Below are positions 15,306 through 23,492 of a DNA stretch of 27,300 nucleotides, one piece after another. Made by a program: the position numbers and the translations under genes. Source of the DNA: JAHELQ01 sp965603365 (lineage in GTDB: Bacteria; Acidobacteriota; Aminicenantia; UBA2199); the NCBI GenBank assembly GCA_965603365.1, contig CBFDCR010000068.1, positions 1-27,300 of the forward strand, read 5' to 3'. The notes beneath the pieces are model-generated. The model saw only the letters and a program-made list of their open reading frames with translations, had not been told where the DNA came from and made no database searches. Numbering within the stretch: the first letter of the stretch is position 1; each line of letters opens with the position of its first letter.

Positions 15306-16469
15306 ATGAGGCTTTATTTGAGGCTCAATTGGATGTTGGCAGTATGTTTTAGCGTTACCGGTTTAATGGTAACGGAGGGTTCTTTGCCTGGCCGGACCAA
15401 GCTGGTGGCCCTGCCCCAACGCAGTGCCGTGGTTATTCATCTGGATAATCCACAGGCCACCCTGATCGAAGAGGAGCGGGTGATTACCCTTCAGAAAGGT
15501 GTAAATCAGGTGGATTTTTCCTGGAACGGCGTCAGTATCGATGTCGATTCCATCCGCCTTACCCCGCTGTCTCACCCCGGCAAGGTGGCTTTGGTGAATG
15601 TGAGTTACCCCCCCGATGAGGCGGCTTTAGTCTGGGAGATCCACAGCCCTGAAGCCTGGGAAGAGCGGGTACGCATCAGTTACCTGCTCTCCCATATTGA
15701 TCGCCTGATTGCCCACAAGGTGATTGCCGACCGGGAAGAATCTCAATTAGAGTTCAAGTGCTTCCTGGTACTGCGCAATTTCTCGGGCGAGGATTTTGCC
15801 TCGGCCCGGCTGCTGTTGGGCAGTGGTGGGGCCATCGACCTGGATATTCGACATGAGGAGACCAAACAGTTCCTTTTTTATAAGGGACAGGGGGTGCCGA
15901 TTGAAAAGATCTGGACTTTTGATGCCAGCCGGATGCATTGGGATCCCGACAAACTGGAAGAAAACGTGGGCATACCCGTTACCTACCGGATCGAAAATTC
16001 CTCTAAAAATGGACTGGGCAAATTTCCCCTGTGGGCTGGAAAAGTGAGGGTCTATCAGCAGGACGGACACGGCAGTACCATCGTCTTAGGAGAAGACCGA
16101 CCGGGCTTTGTGCCGGTCGGAGAGAAGATGGAAATTTACATCGGCGATAGTCGCGATATTGTGGTAACCCAGCACAAAATGAGAGAAAAGAAGATCAACA
16201 TACGCCGAAACAGTACCAATCGCATTACGCTTTACGACAGCGATGAATTAATTGTGGCAAAGATCGAAAATTTTAAAGGTAAACCGGCGGTGTTGACCAT
16301 GATCCAGCATATCCCCGGGCAGTGGGATATGGAGGAGTGCAATTTCAAGTATCGGCGAATCGATTTCCAGACCGTGGAGTTCAAGATCGAACTTCCCGCC
16401 GGGGCCCGAAAAGAACTTGCCATGCATTATCATCGCCGAAACCTGGGGCATAATGTCTCTGCCCTATAG
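15306..16469 (+). CDS. Exported DUF4139-like protein, copy 1
   Basis: 387 residues. An N-terminal signal sequence (RLNWMLAVCFSVTGLMV) precedes a mature part that starts like its downstream neighbour: TKLVALPQRSAVVIHLDNPQATLIEEERVITLQKGVNQVDFSW. The central region (RVRISYLLSHIDRLIAHKVI... FLVLRNFSGEDFASARLLLGSG) matches the pattern of DUF4139/MuiA-like proteins: Y-x-hydrophobic strands followed by N-x-SGED(F/Y)..A.(V/A)RL..G. The biochemical function of this family is unknown to me. Start ATG 15306 has AAGGAGG at 15294-15300. Nineteen bases separate it from copy 2, so the two form an operon. Confidence 0.78.
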   Translation: MRLYLRLNWMLAVCFSVTGLMVTEGSLPGRTKLVALPQRSAVVIHLDNPQATLIEEERVITLQKGVNQVDFSWNGVSIDVDSIRLTPLSHPGKVALVNVSYPPDEAALVWEIHSPEAWEERVRISYLLSHIDRLIAHKVIADREESQLEFKCFLVLRNFSGEDFASARLLLGSGGAIDLDIRHEETKQFLFYKGQGVPIEKIWTFDASRMHWDPDKLEENVGIPVTYRIENSSKNGLGKFPLWAGKVRVYQQDGHGSTIVLGEDRPGFVPVGEKMEIYIGDSRDIVVTQHKMREKKINIRRNSTNRITLYDSDELIVAKIENFKGKPAVLTMIQHIPGQWDMEECNFKYRRIDFQTVEFKIELPAGARKELAMHYHRRNLGHNVSAL

Positions 16470-16488
16470 AAAACAGAGGAGGAACATC

Positions 16489-17832
16489 ATGAGACGTTTT
16501 ATCATATTATTCATTGTCGTTTTTTTGACGATTGTCGAAGCTCAAGCTAAAGTAGACCTGGTGACCTTGCCCAGACGGGCTGCGGGGGACACGGTACAAC
16601 TCACCATCTACAACGCCGCGGACATGACCCTGGTCAGGGAGAAGCGGGCCTTAACCTTGAAGCAGGGCATTAATAAACTGCAATTTTCCTGGGCCAATAC
16701 TTTTATCGACCCCACCAGCCTGGAAATGTTGACCCGGGGCAGTGCCGACAAGGTTGACATTTTGGAGTTGACCTTTCCCCCCCGGCTGAAGAACCTGGGA
16801 TTGTGGAATATTAAGAGCAGTATCAGCGGCCAGTTGCCGATGGAGATCAGCTATCTCACCAGCGGCCTGTCCTGGCGGGCGTTTTACATCGGCACCCTGG
16901 CGGCAGATGAAAAAACCATGGAACTGGACGGTTATGTACGCATCACCAACAACAGCGGGGAAGATTATGAGAATGCCAGTGTGCGGTTGATTGTGGGGAA
17001 AGTGCATATGTTGGATAAAATTGCCGATCTGGCCCGGCAACAGTACCCCTTTGGCCGGCCCGATGGAGGCCCTTACCCTGGTGACGGGGAGCATTATGCC
17101 CATGAAGCCAGAAGGGCTTTTAAACAGGCCGAGGCGCCCCAGGCCGGGGTTTCCGGCGGGAAACCCTATAAAGATATCCGGAAAGAGGGCTTGAGCGAGT
17201 ATTTTCTGTACACCATTGAGGGCACCGAGGCGATTCCCCATGGCTGGGCCAAGCGGCTGCCCAGTTTTAATGTCCAGAGAATACCGGTAAAAAACCTGTA
17301 TAAATACGACGAACTGAGGTTTGGCCAGGCGGTGGTTCGGTTTTTGAGTTTTAAAAATAACCGTGCCCACCACCTGGGCGACACCCCGATTCCCGGCGGC
17401 AGCATGCGGGTATTTCGCTCATCCGACAGTCACGGCCGGTTAGCCTATGTGGGACAGTCGACATTCAAATATATCCCCAAAAATGAAGATGTTGAGTTGA
17501 ACCTGGGGACAGTTCCCTATGTAACCGTACAGATTACCTTAATGAACTTTAAAACCGACGGCTATGTGTTCGATCGTTATCGTAACATTGCCGGGTGGGA
17601 TGAGAGACGGGAATACCGGGTGACGGTCCGAAATACCAGAGATATTCCAGCCAGGATGGAAATTTTTCGCCATTTCAAGACTTCCTGCTGGGATATCAAA
17701 AAAAAGGGAGATTTCGGTCACTATGAAAAAGAGGACCTGAACTCGGTGAAATTTACTTTAGATCTGGGGGGGCATACAAAGAAAACGTTTTCCTATGTCC
17801 TGACCAGCCATCACGGCACCAAAGAAAAATAA
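16489..17832 (+). CDS. Exported DUF4139-like protein, copy 2
   Basis: 447 residues. A signal peptide (FIILFIVVFLTIVEAQA) is followed by KVDLVTLPRRAAGDTVQLTIYNAADMTLVREKRALTLKQGINKLQFSW, clearly the same domain order as copy 1. The DUF4139 core is better preserved here: MEISYLTSGLSWRAFYIGTL and GYVRITNNSGEDYENASVRLIVG. An extra stretch of about 45 residues (YPFGRPDGG...EAPQAGVSGG) follows and is missing from copy 1; it is low in order and rich in Gly, Pro and Ala. Start ATG 16489 follows AGAGGAGG. It was probably made by duplication of copy 1 or its ancestor, with later divergence. Function unknown; both proteins should be periplasmic or surface exposed. Confidence 0.8.
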   Translation: MRRFIILFIVVFLTIVEAQAKVDLVTLPRRAAGDTVQLTIYNAADMTLVREKRALTLKQGINKLQFSWANTFIDPTSLEMLTRGSADKVDILELTFPPRLKNLGLWNIKSSISGQLPMEISYLTSGLSWRAFYIGTLAADEKTMELDGYVRITNNSGEDYENASVRLIVGKVHMLDKIADLARQQYPFGRPDGGPYPGDGEHYAHEARRAFKQAEAPQAGVSGGKPYKDIRKEGLSEYFLYTIEGTEAIPHGWAKRLPSFNVQRIPVKNLYKYDELRFGQAVVRFLSFKNNRAHHLGDTPIPGGSMRVFRSSDSHGRLAYVGQSTFKYIPKNEDVELNLGTVPYVTVQITLMNFKTDGYVFDRYRNIAGWDERREYRVTVRNTRDIPARMEIFRHFKTSCWDIKKKGDFGHYEKEDLNSVKFTLDLGGHTKKTFSYVLTSHHGTKEK

Positions 17833-17834
17833 AC

Positions 17835-17864
17835 TTGCTTTTTTTTTAACAATTGTGGTATAAA
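17835..17864 (+). promoter_or_regulatory. Promoter of the small membrane-anchored protein gene
   Basis: TTGCTT (17835-17840), 18 bp, TATAAA (17859-17864). The predicted start near 17871 leaves a 19-base leader carrying AGGAAG before the ATG at 17890. Confidence 0.5.
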
Positions 17865-17889
17865 AGAGCGGAGCGGATCAGGAAGAAAA

Positions 17890-18312
17890 ATGAAGAAAGT
17901 CATTGTATTGATTGTAATCGTGGCCTTCGTTATGCTGGTAGGCCCCAAAATCGTTCAGGAGGTCTCGAAGGTTTTTGAGAAACAGTACGATATTACCGGG
18001 GATTGGAGAGTCGTATTTAATATTCTGGATGAGCAGTATAACGGATATTTTGAATTCCGGAAAGGCAGGAAAGTAACTGCCGGTTCTGTGTGGCACAACG
18101 ATTCTAAAGTGGGGGATTACCTGGTGGAGGACAAGACCCTTCGTTTTGAGATTGATTTTGACGGGATCAGGGACGACGGACTTAGGGCTGTGTTTAACGG
18201 TGTCATCACCGAACAGGAATTTCGCGACGAACTGTCCGGGACGTTTACCGGCACCCGGATCGTACTGGACATGGAGGTGGAAACAGGGGGAGATTGGCGA
18301 GCCGAGAAGTAA
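17890..18312 (+). CDS. Small membrane-anchored beta-rich protein of unknown function
   Basis: 140 residues. Residues 1-20 (MKKVIVLIVIVAFVMLVGPK) form an uncleaved membrane anchor or signal. The rest is rich in short beta strands (ITGDWRVVFNILDEQYNGYFEFRKG, LRFEIDFDGIRDDG, ELSGTFTGTRIVLDMEVETGGDW). The I-T-G-D-W opening and the closing G-T-F-T-G-T...W resemble small lipocalin-like barrels that bind or sense small molecules. I do not recognise a named family. It has its own promoter and lies between the DUF4139 pair and groES. Confidence 0.65.
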   Translation: MKKVIVLIVIVAFVMLVGPKIVQEVSKVFEKQYDITGDWRVVFNILDEQYNGYFEFRKGRKVTAGSVWHNDSKVGDYLVEDKTLRFEIDFDGIRDDGLRAVFNGVITEQEFRDELSGTFTGTRIVLDMEVETGGDWRAEK

Positions 18313-18361
18313 TACGGCGATATTAGAGGTCCGGAAACGCTTTTCAATGGATCGTTTTAAG

Positions 18362-18390
18362 TTGACAATAAGGGAAAAATATGTTAAAAA
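18362..18390 (+). promoter_or_regulatory. Promoter of groES
   Basis: A perfect TTGACA (18362-18367), 17 bp, TAAAAA (18385-18390). Start predicted near 18397, giving a 50-base leader with GAGGAGGT (18434-18441) before the ATG. No CIRCE inverted repeat was seen. Confidence 0.5.
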
Positions 18391-18446
18391 AACAGCCTTA
18401 TCGACTCTGGAAAACAAATCAATACGGAGTATGAGAGGAGGTTATC

Positions 18447-18713
18447 ATGAACATTCAACCGTTGGATGATAGAGTGCTGGTTCAGCCGTTAGAGAAAGAG
18501 GAAAAAGTCGGTACTATCATCATTCCCGATACCGCCAAAGAGAAGCCCATCATAGGTAAAGTCATTGCCGTAGGCACCGATGAAGAGGTCCAGAAATTGA
18601 TCAAGGTAGGTGATAAGGTCATCTTTGGCAAATATGCCGGCGAAGAGATCAAAATTGGAGAGGTGAAGCACCTGATTATCTCCCGGTCCGATCTCTTAGG
18701 CAAGGTCGAATAG
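18447..18713 (+). CDS. groES: Co-chaperonin GroES (Cpn10)
   Basis: 88 residues, slightly shorter than the usual 95-97. Opens with the conserved IQPLDDRVLVQPLEKEEKVGTIIIPDTAKEKP (mobile loop near residues 16-32), then GKVIAVGTD, KVGDKVIFGKYAGEEIKIG and LIISRSDLLGKVE. GroES forms the heptameric lid of the GroEL cage and is normally cotranscribed with groEL. Here the gene stands alone: the next gene, on the other strand, is rlmB. Its own promoter and a strong Shine-Dalgarno are present. A groEL copy would have to be elsewhere in the genome. Confidence 0.96.
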   Translation: MNIQPLDDRVLVQPLEKEEKVGTIIIPDTAKEKPIIGKVIAVGTDEEVQKLIKVGDKVIFGKYAGEEIKIGEVKHLIISRSDLLGKVE

Positions 18714-18722
18714 TTTCGCGTC

Positions 18723-19448
18723 TTAATTCCGTTGAGGCTTCTCTTTTTGGCGGAGGGCTTCGAAGAGGATGACTGCTGCCGCCGCGGATACATTGAGGGA
18801 TTCCACATCCCGTGAATGGGGGATGAAGATCAACTGATCGGATTTTTTGCTCAGCAAAGCCGATAGGCCCCGGTCTTCACTGCCCATAATGAGGGCGGTA
18901 GGAGCAGTGAAATCGTAAGTATGATAGGGAATCCCCCCGCCGATATCGGTGCCGGCGACCCAGAAGCCGTGCTCTTTCAACAAATCCACATCTTGACTCA
19001 GGTTCCTGGAGTATACGATTTTGGCTTTGAGTAAAGCGCCGGCCGAAGTCTTAAAGACCGTGTCGTTGACGGGAGCGGAATGTCGCCGGGAAATCAATAT
19101 ACCGTCTACCTCGGCAGCCACGGCCGTGCGGATGAGGGCCCCCAGATTGCCCATGTCGGTGATGCGGTCCAGGATCAAAATCAGGCCGGTTTTAACTTCT
19201 TTTAAGATCTCTTCCAGTTCGTAAAATCGGACCGGCGAGAGTTCGGCAAACACCCCCTGATTCTGGACCCCCGCCTTTCGCTTGATTGCCTCCGGCGGCA
19301 CCATCTGGTAGGCCACCCGGTTCTCCCGGCACAGCCTTTTAATCATCTCGATCTTTTTATCTCCCCTGGAATGATTAACCAACACCTTGTTCAGCGGCTT
19401 TCCCGATTGCAGGGCCTCGATCAGGGCATTCAAGGTTACGATATTCAT
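18723..19448 (-). CDS. rlmB: 23S rRNA 2'-O-methyltransferase RlmB-like (SpoU/TrmH family)
   Basis: 241 residues. The N-terminal substrate-binding domain (LNALIEALQSGKPLNKVLVNH) resembles RlmB/TrmH. The SPOUT knot follows with motif 1 LILDRITDMGNLGALIRTA (the Asn and Arg of NxGxxxR), motif 2 ALIMGSEDRGLS and motif 3 IPHSRDVESLNVSAAAAVILFEALRQ. RlmB methylates the 2'-OH of a guanosine in the 23S rRNA peptidyl-transferase region; the exact target here is inferred. The start overlaps the gltX stop (ATGA), so the two genes are coupled. Confidence 0.92.
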   Translation of the reverse strand: MNIVTLNALIEALQSGKPLNKVLVNHSRGDKKIEMIKRLCRENRVAYQMVPPEAIKRKAGVQNQGVFAELSPVRFYELEEILKEVKTGLILILDRITDMGNLGALIRTAVAAEVDGILISRRHSAPVNDTVFKTSAGALLKAKIVYSRNLSQDVDLLKEHGFWVAGTDIGGGIPYHTYDFTAPTALIMGSEDRGLSALLSKKSDQLIFIPHSRDVESLNVSAAAAVILFEALRQKEKPQRN

Positions 19449-20914
19449 CTGAGGAAGATGGCCAATCGGGTTTTCATATTCCGGATGGCAGGTTTTATCT
19501 GGAGTACCGAGCCTTTTTCGATGGTGGGAATAAAGTCTTGCAGTTCAATGCCCGAATCTTTGCCCGTCAAAGCCAGGCGGATGGGATGGTACAGTTCCTT
19601 GCCTTTTATGCCGGTTTCCTGCTGAATCGTTTTGGTGATGGCGGCAACTTTTGAAAATTCGATGGGCGAATCAAGGCCGGCGATATTTTCATGCAGCCGG
19701 GAGATTACCGCATAGGCGGTCTCCGAATCAAGTATTTGCCGGATCAACTCCGGACGGTCGTCCACGTCGGCAAAAACCCGGAAACCGGCGGCGATATCGG
19801 AAAGTAGATAGTGGTAGCTGGACAGTATCCCGGCGGTGCGGCCGACCCAGTCGAGGATTTCCCCAGACTCATCGAAGCGAAATCCCTGACCCTTTAAAAA
19901 AGCAGTCATCAACCGCCCCAGGTGTTCATCTTCCAGCAGCCGAATGTGTTCGCGGTTCATCCATTTCAGCTTTTGATAGTCGAAGATGGCGGCGGATTTC
20001 GATACTCTGGTTAGATTGAAACGCTCGATCAGTTCTTGCCGGGGTAATACTTCCCGGTCGTCTCCCGGCGACCAGCCCAGCAGCGCCAGGTAGTTGAATA
20101 GGGCCGAAGGCAGGTAACCCTCTTCCCGGAACTGGGCGATCGAGGTGGAACCGTGCCGCTTGGAGAGCCTGGAGTTGTCTGCCCCCATAACCATAGGCAG
20201 GTGGGCAAATTGCGGCAATTCAAAGCCAAAGGCCCGGTATATCAACACCTGGCGGGCGGTGTTGGAGAGATGATCCTCGCCCCGAACCACCAGGTCGATC
20301 TTCATCAACCGGTCATCGATGACCACGGAAAAATTGTAGGCCGGCATGCCGGTGGAGCGGAGAATTACCGGGTCGTTGAGGAGATTGGAGTCGAAATGGA
20401 CCTCCCCCCGTACCAGGTCCCGGAAGGTCACCCTTACGTCTTGCGGAATTTTAAAGCGAATGGCTGCCGCCTCGCCCTGTTGAACCCGCTGCCCGGACTC
20501 GTTCATATCGAACTGTCGGCATTTATGGGCAGAGACCCCGGAAGCATCCGCCGATGCGGACATCTGCTTCTCCTTTTCCAGCTCTTCGGCGGAGCAAAAG
20601 CAGTAGTAGGCTCTGGCTTCGTCGATCAGTTGCCGGGCATACTTCCGGTATATACCGGTACGCTCCGATTGGCGATAAGGTCCGTATTCACCGCCGCTAG
20701 CGGGCCCCTCATCCCATTGCAGGCCCAACCATTTCAAGTCCCGGATTAAATTTTCCTCATACTCCTTCCTGGACCGCTCCACGTCGGTATCCTCGATCCT
20801 CAGTACCAACGCTCCCTTTTGATTCCGGCAGTGGAGGTAGTTAAACAGGGCGGTCCTGGCGTTGCCCACATGCACGAAGCCGGTGGGGGACGGGGCAAAT
20901 CTCAATCTGATCAT
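19445..20914 (-). CDS. gltX: Glutamyl-tRNA synthetase
   Basis: 489 residues. Class I aminoacyl-tRNA synthetase charging tRNA-Glu. The HIGH-type motif is in RFAPSPTGFVHVGNARTALFNYL at the very start and the KMSKS-type motif in NSRLSKRHGSTSI near residue 250. A CxC pair (YCFCSAEEL) with a later HKC resembles the zinc-binding region of some bacterial enzymes. GEDHLSNTARQ and LRIEDTDVERS are also typical. I chose ATG 20914, preceded by AGAGAGG, over an upstream in-frame start at 20944. Whether the enzyme also charges tRNA-Gln is not visible here. Confidence 0.96.
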   Translation of the reverse strand: MIRLRFAPSPTGFVHVGNARTALFNYLHCRNQKGALVLRIEDTDVERSRKEYEENLIRDLKWLGLQWDEGPASGGEYGPYRQSERTGIYRKYARQLIDEARAYYCFCSAEELEKEKQMSASADASGVSAHKCRQFDMNESGQRVQQGEAAAIRFKIPQDVRVTFRDLVRGEVHFDSNLLNDPVILRSTGMPAYNFSVVIDDRLMKIDLVVRGEDHLSNTARQVLIYRAFGFELPQFAHLPMVMGADNSRLSKRHGSTSIAQFREEGYLPSALFNYLALLGWSPGDDREVLPRQELIERFNLTRVSKSAAIFDYQKLKWMNREHIRLLEDEHLGRLMTAFLKGQGFRFDESGEILDWVGRTAGILSSYHYLLSDIAAGFRVFADVDDRPELIRQILDSETAYAVISRLHENIAGLDSPIEFSKVAAITKTIQQETGIKGKELYHPIRLALTGKDSGIELQDFIPTIEKGSVLQIKPAIRNMKTRLAIFLR

Positions 20915-21321
20915 TTCAGCCTCTCTGTATGCTTCATATTTCACTCTTCATGATCCAAGTTTTATTATATACCACGATTATACGACATCCACAATCAAAC
21001 GTAAAGCCAATCCTGGCTCGGTGCGTGCAAAGGTGCAAACGTTGGCGTAATTCTGGGATAAACCTGGGACGGGGCGTTGGGTGATGCCAGTATTTTTGCT
21101 GGAGTTACCCCAAAAAATAAAGCCTGAAATCCCAAAATGTAGGCTAAATAGGGTTTTTTGGATTTACGCAAGTGAGGGCCGATGATTTTTGAAAAATGGG
21201 AGAACTTTCATCACAATTATTTGCATAAATATTTTGTTTGTGCCACACTCCAGATCTGTAAAAGCGCCTGAAACCTAAAGGAAACATTAAATAATTAGAT
21301 CCGTAAAGGAGGCCACCAGTA
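20915..21321. other. Intergenic stretch between gltX and the transposase remnant
   Basis: About 400 bases without a convincing gene. The gltX-proximal part has two TATAAT boxes on the minus strand (20964-20969 and 20977-20982), with TTGTGG at 20987-20992 as a possible -35; these fit a gltX promoter 45-60 bases upstream of the start. The rest is lower in G+C than the flanking genes and holds an imperfect inverted repeat (21110-21161). It may be the left flank of the damaged insertion element, but no clear terminal repeats or target duplication could be found by eye. Confidence 0.5.
21110..21161. repeat. Imperfect inverted repeat
   Basis: CCAAAAAA (21110-21117) pairs with TTTTTTGG (21154-21161) and AGCCT (21121-21125) with AGGCT (21141-21145). 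Offsets between the two stems (three bases on one side, eight on the other) make it an interrupted hairpin with a 15-base loop. The right arm ends in T6, but no transcribed gene precedes it on that strand. Confidence 0.5.
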
Positions 21322-22305
21322 TTGAGACCTGGTACGAAAAGAAAGATATCCAGGGGACGGTCTCCAGTGTGTGTTGATTTTCCAGATCTGGGGTGTTTTT
21401 TTGTTGTTTTTCCATTTTCCCCTGTGCTTAATGTCAGTACGGTAAATCACTGGCTGCAACGGGTGCAACGAGCCCAAAACAATATGGATGTGGAGTTGAA
21501 AGATAAACCCCGGGCCGGGCGGCCTCCTGTTTATGATGAAGCGTTACGACATCGGGTGGTGGCATTTTACTGTCAGACCACCCCTCTGCCGGGAGCCGGG
21601 CGTTGGACCCTTAGATGGGCTGAAAAATACCTTGAAAGTAACCCGGAAGCTGTAGGGGCTATGTTACGCCGTTCTACCATATGGAGAATTCTCAACAGTC
21701 AAAATCTCAAACCACACCGTCACAAGTATTTTCTTCAAATTACCGATCCTGATTTTTTCCCAAAAATGGAACATCTCATCCAGGTCTACAAGACTCGAAA
21801 AAAGAATCTTTTCTGTTTCACCCCATTTCATGGTTCATGGCTGAACATGATCGAGATTTGGTTTGGAATACTCACAGCGAAATGTTTAAAAGAGTCTTAC
21901 TCATCGCCCGATCAGTTGCGCCAGGCGATTGATTCATTTGCTGAAATATGGAATACACAATTTGCCCATCCTTTTAAGTGGAAATACGATGGCGTCGGGT
22001 TACACGAAAAAGTGGTCAAGCGGTTTATAAAGTGCCTCTGTCGTTCAAGTGAAAAACTCCATATAGAATTTCTCACCAAACAACTACTTTTAATGATCAA
22101 TGTAATTAAACAATATTGGGATAAAGTCGCCACAAATCACTGGCAGCAACTCCTTGACCTTCTAAATGAAAAAGAGAAGCACCTATGGGATTGTATTGAT
22201 AACGATGAAAAGCAAGAGCGAAAGAAAAAGGCCGGCGAGGCAATGGGAAAACTTCTTGTCACTTTATCAAATAGCCTGAGGATAGAAGATAAGCATGCTG
22301 CTTGA
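21322..22305 (+). pseudogene. IS630-family transposase with internal deletion of the DDE core
   Basis: An open frame of 327 residues with clear IS630-type segments: VNHWLQRVQ, DKPRAGRPPVYDEALRHRVVAFYC, RRSTIWRILNSQNLKPHRHKYFLQITDPDFFPK, then TPFHGSWLNMIEIWFGIL. In complete IS630 transposases a catalytic region of well over 100 residues, with the first two aspartates (the LFCFDE... strand and the D-N-x-N-x-H strand), lies between these last two blocks. Here NLFCF (ending near residue 166, about base 21819) runs directly into TPFHGSW, so both aspartates are lost and only the Glu in NMIEIWF remains. The frame is intact across the joint. The first 35 or so residues from TTG 21322 look unlike a helix-turn-helix and are probably not native. 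The protein should be unable to transpose. Confidence 0.75.
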
Positions 22306-22385
22306 AACGGTAATATTTAGAAATGCCGCCAGGAGGGGCAAAAATTATGGGACAGGGTATTAGTGGATGCAGCCGGAAAGGGATT

Positions 22386-23492
22386 TTATTCGATATACCC
22401 CAGTTGTTTCAGCATCGTCCGTATCTGACGGTGGCCCTCGGCTGCCTCAAATATCTTAAATTTTTTAAAATGCACAAAGGTTGGCTCCCCCACTCTCCAG
22501 TTACTTTTCATAAACCGATCTTTCTCTACAGTCGATTTAACCATAATGGTCCCCAACTTTAAATCAATTTCATAAAAACTGCCCCGATAATGGATGCCGC
22601 ATATCTGGGCCGGTACGGTACCGAGGGTATTCCCTTTTTCTCTCGAAATGTCTATATCCTCGGGCCGTACCAGCAGAACTATGGTCCGGTAGCCGGGATT
22701 TGATTTCCCGTTGAGGGAAATCGTTGCCGTTGAACCACTGATGACCGCATGATTATTTTCAAAAACCGCATCCAGCACATTTACATTGCCCACGAAGCTG
22801 GCCACGAATTTAGTCTGGGGCTGTTCGTAAACCTCGGCGGCACTGCCGGTTTGCTCGATTTTTCCCCGGTTTACCACAATGATCTTATCGGAAATCTCCA
22901 TGGCCTCATTCTGATCATGGGTAACAAAAATACTGGTTACATGGATGCGGTCATGCAGTCCCCGCAGCCATTGGGAAAGGTTTTTTCTCACTTTGGCATC
23001 TAAGGCGCCAAAGGGTTCGTCTAACAAGAGCACCCGCGGCTCGGGAGCCAGAGCCCGGGCTAAAGCGACCCGCTGGCGCTGGCCGCCGGAGAGTTGGAAA
23101 GGATAGTGTTTCTCATAGCCGTTGAGCTTGACCAGGTCGATCAATTCCTCCACCTTTTCCCGTATCTGCCGCTTATCCTTTTTCTGGATCTGGAGGCCAA
23201 AGGCGATATTTTTCTCCACCGTCATATGTTTAAACAGGGCGTAATGCTGAAACACAAAGCCTACGTGTCTTTTCTGGGCTCTTTCCACGGTGACGTCTTT
23301 GCCGGTAAGAAATATCTGGCCGGTGTCCTGCTTTTCCAGGCCGGCAATGATCCGCAGAATGGTGCTTTTCCCCGAGCCGCTGGGGCCCAATAAGGCCACC
23401 AGTTCACCCTCTTCGACCTCAAAGGTAACATCATCCACCGCCACAAAAGCGCCGAAGGTTTTGGTTAAATTTTGCACCAGAATGCCGCTCAT
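22386..23492 (-). CDS. cysA: Sulfate/thiosulfate ABC transporter ATPase CysA
   Basis: 368 residues. ATP-hydrolysing subunit of the sulfate importer. Walker A GPSGSGKST, Q-loop FVFQHYALFKHMTVEKNIAFGL, signature LSGGQRQRVALARAL, Walker B VLLLDEPFGALD and switch His in FVTHDQNEAMEI are all intact. A C-terminal regulatory domain (about residues 240-368, with LLVRPEDIDISREKG) follows, as is usual for CysA. Start ATG 23492 rather than the GTG three bases earlier, because AGGAGG then sits six bases upstream. The start overlaps the cysW stop (TGATG). Last gene of the operon. Confidence 0.94.
   Translation of the reverse strand: MSGILVQNLTKTFGAFVAVDDVTFEVEEGELVALLGPSGSGKSTILRIIAGLEKQDTGQIFLTGKDVTVERAQKRHVGFVFQHYALFKHMTVEKNIAFGLQIQKKDKRQIREKVEELIDLVKLNGYEKHYPFQLSGGQRQRVALARALAPEPRVLLLDEPFGALDAKVRKNLSQWLRGLHDRIHVTSIFVTHDQNEAMEISDKIIVVNRGKIEQTGSAAEVYEQPQTKFVASFVGNVNVLDAVFENNHAVISGSTATISLNGKSNPGYRTIVLLVRPEDIDISREKGNTLGTVPAQICGIHYRGSFYEIDLKLGTIMVKSTVEKDRFMKSNWRVGEPTFVHFKKFKIFEAAEGHRQIRTMLKQLGYIE

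Noticed and set aside
18313..18446. CIRCE operator upstream of groES
   Set aside because: No TTAGCACTC / GAGTGCTAA pair or close variant is present.
22323..22562. 79-residue plus-strand frame after the transposase
   Set aside because: Most of it is antisense to the conserved C-terminal part of cysA and it has no recognisable features.
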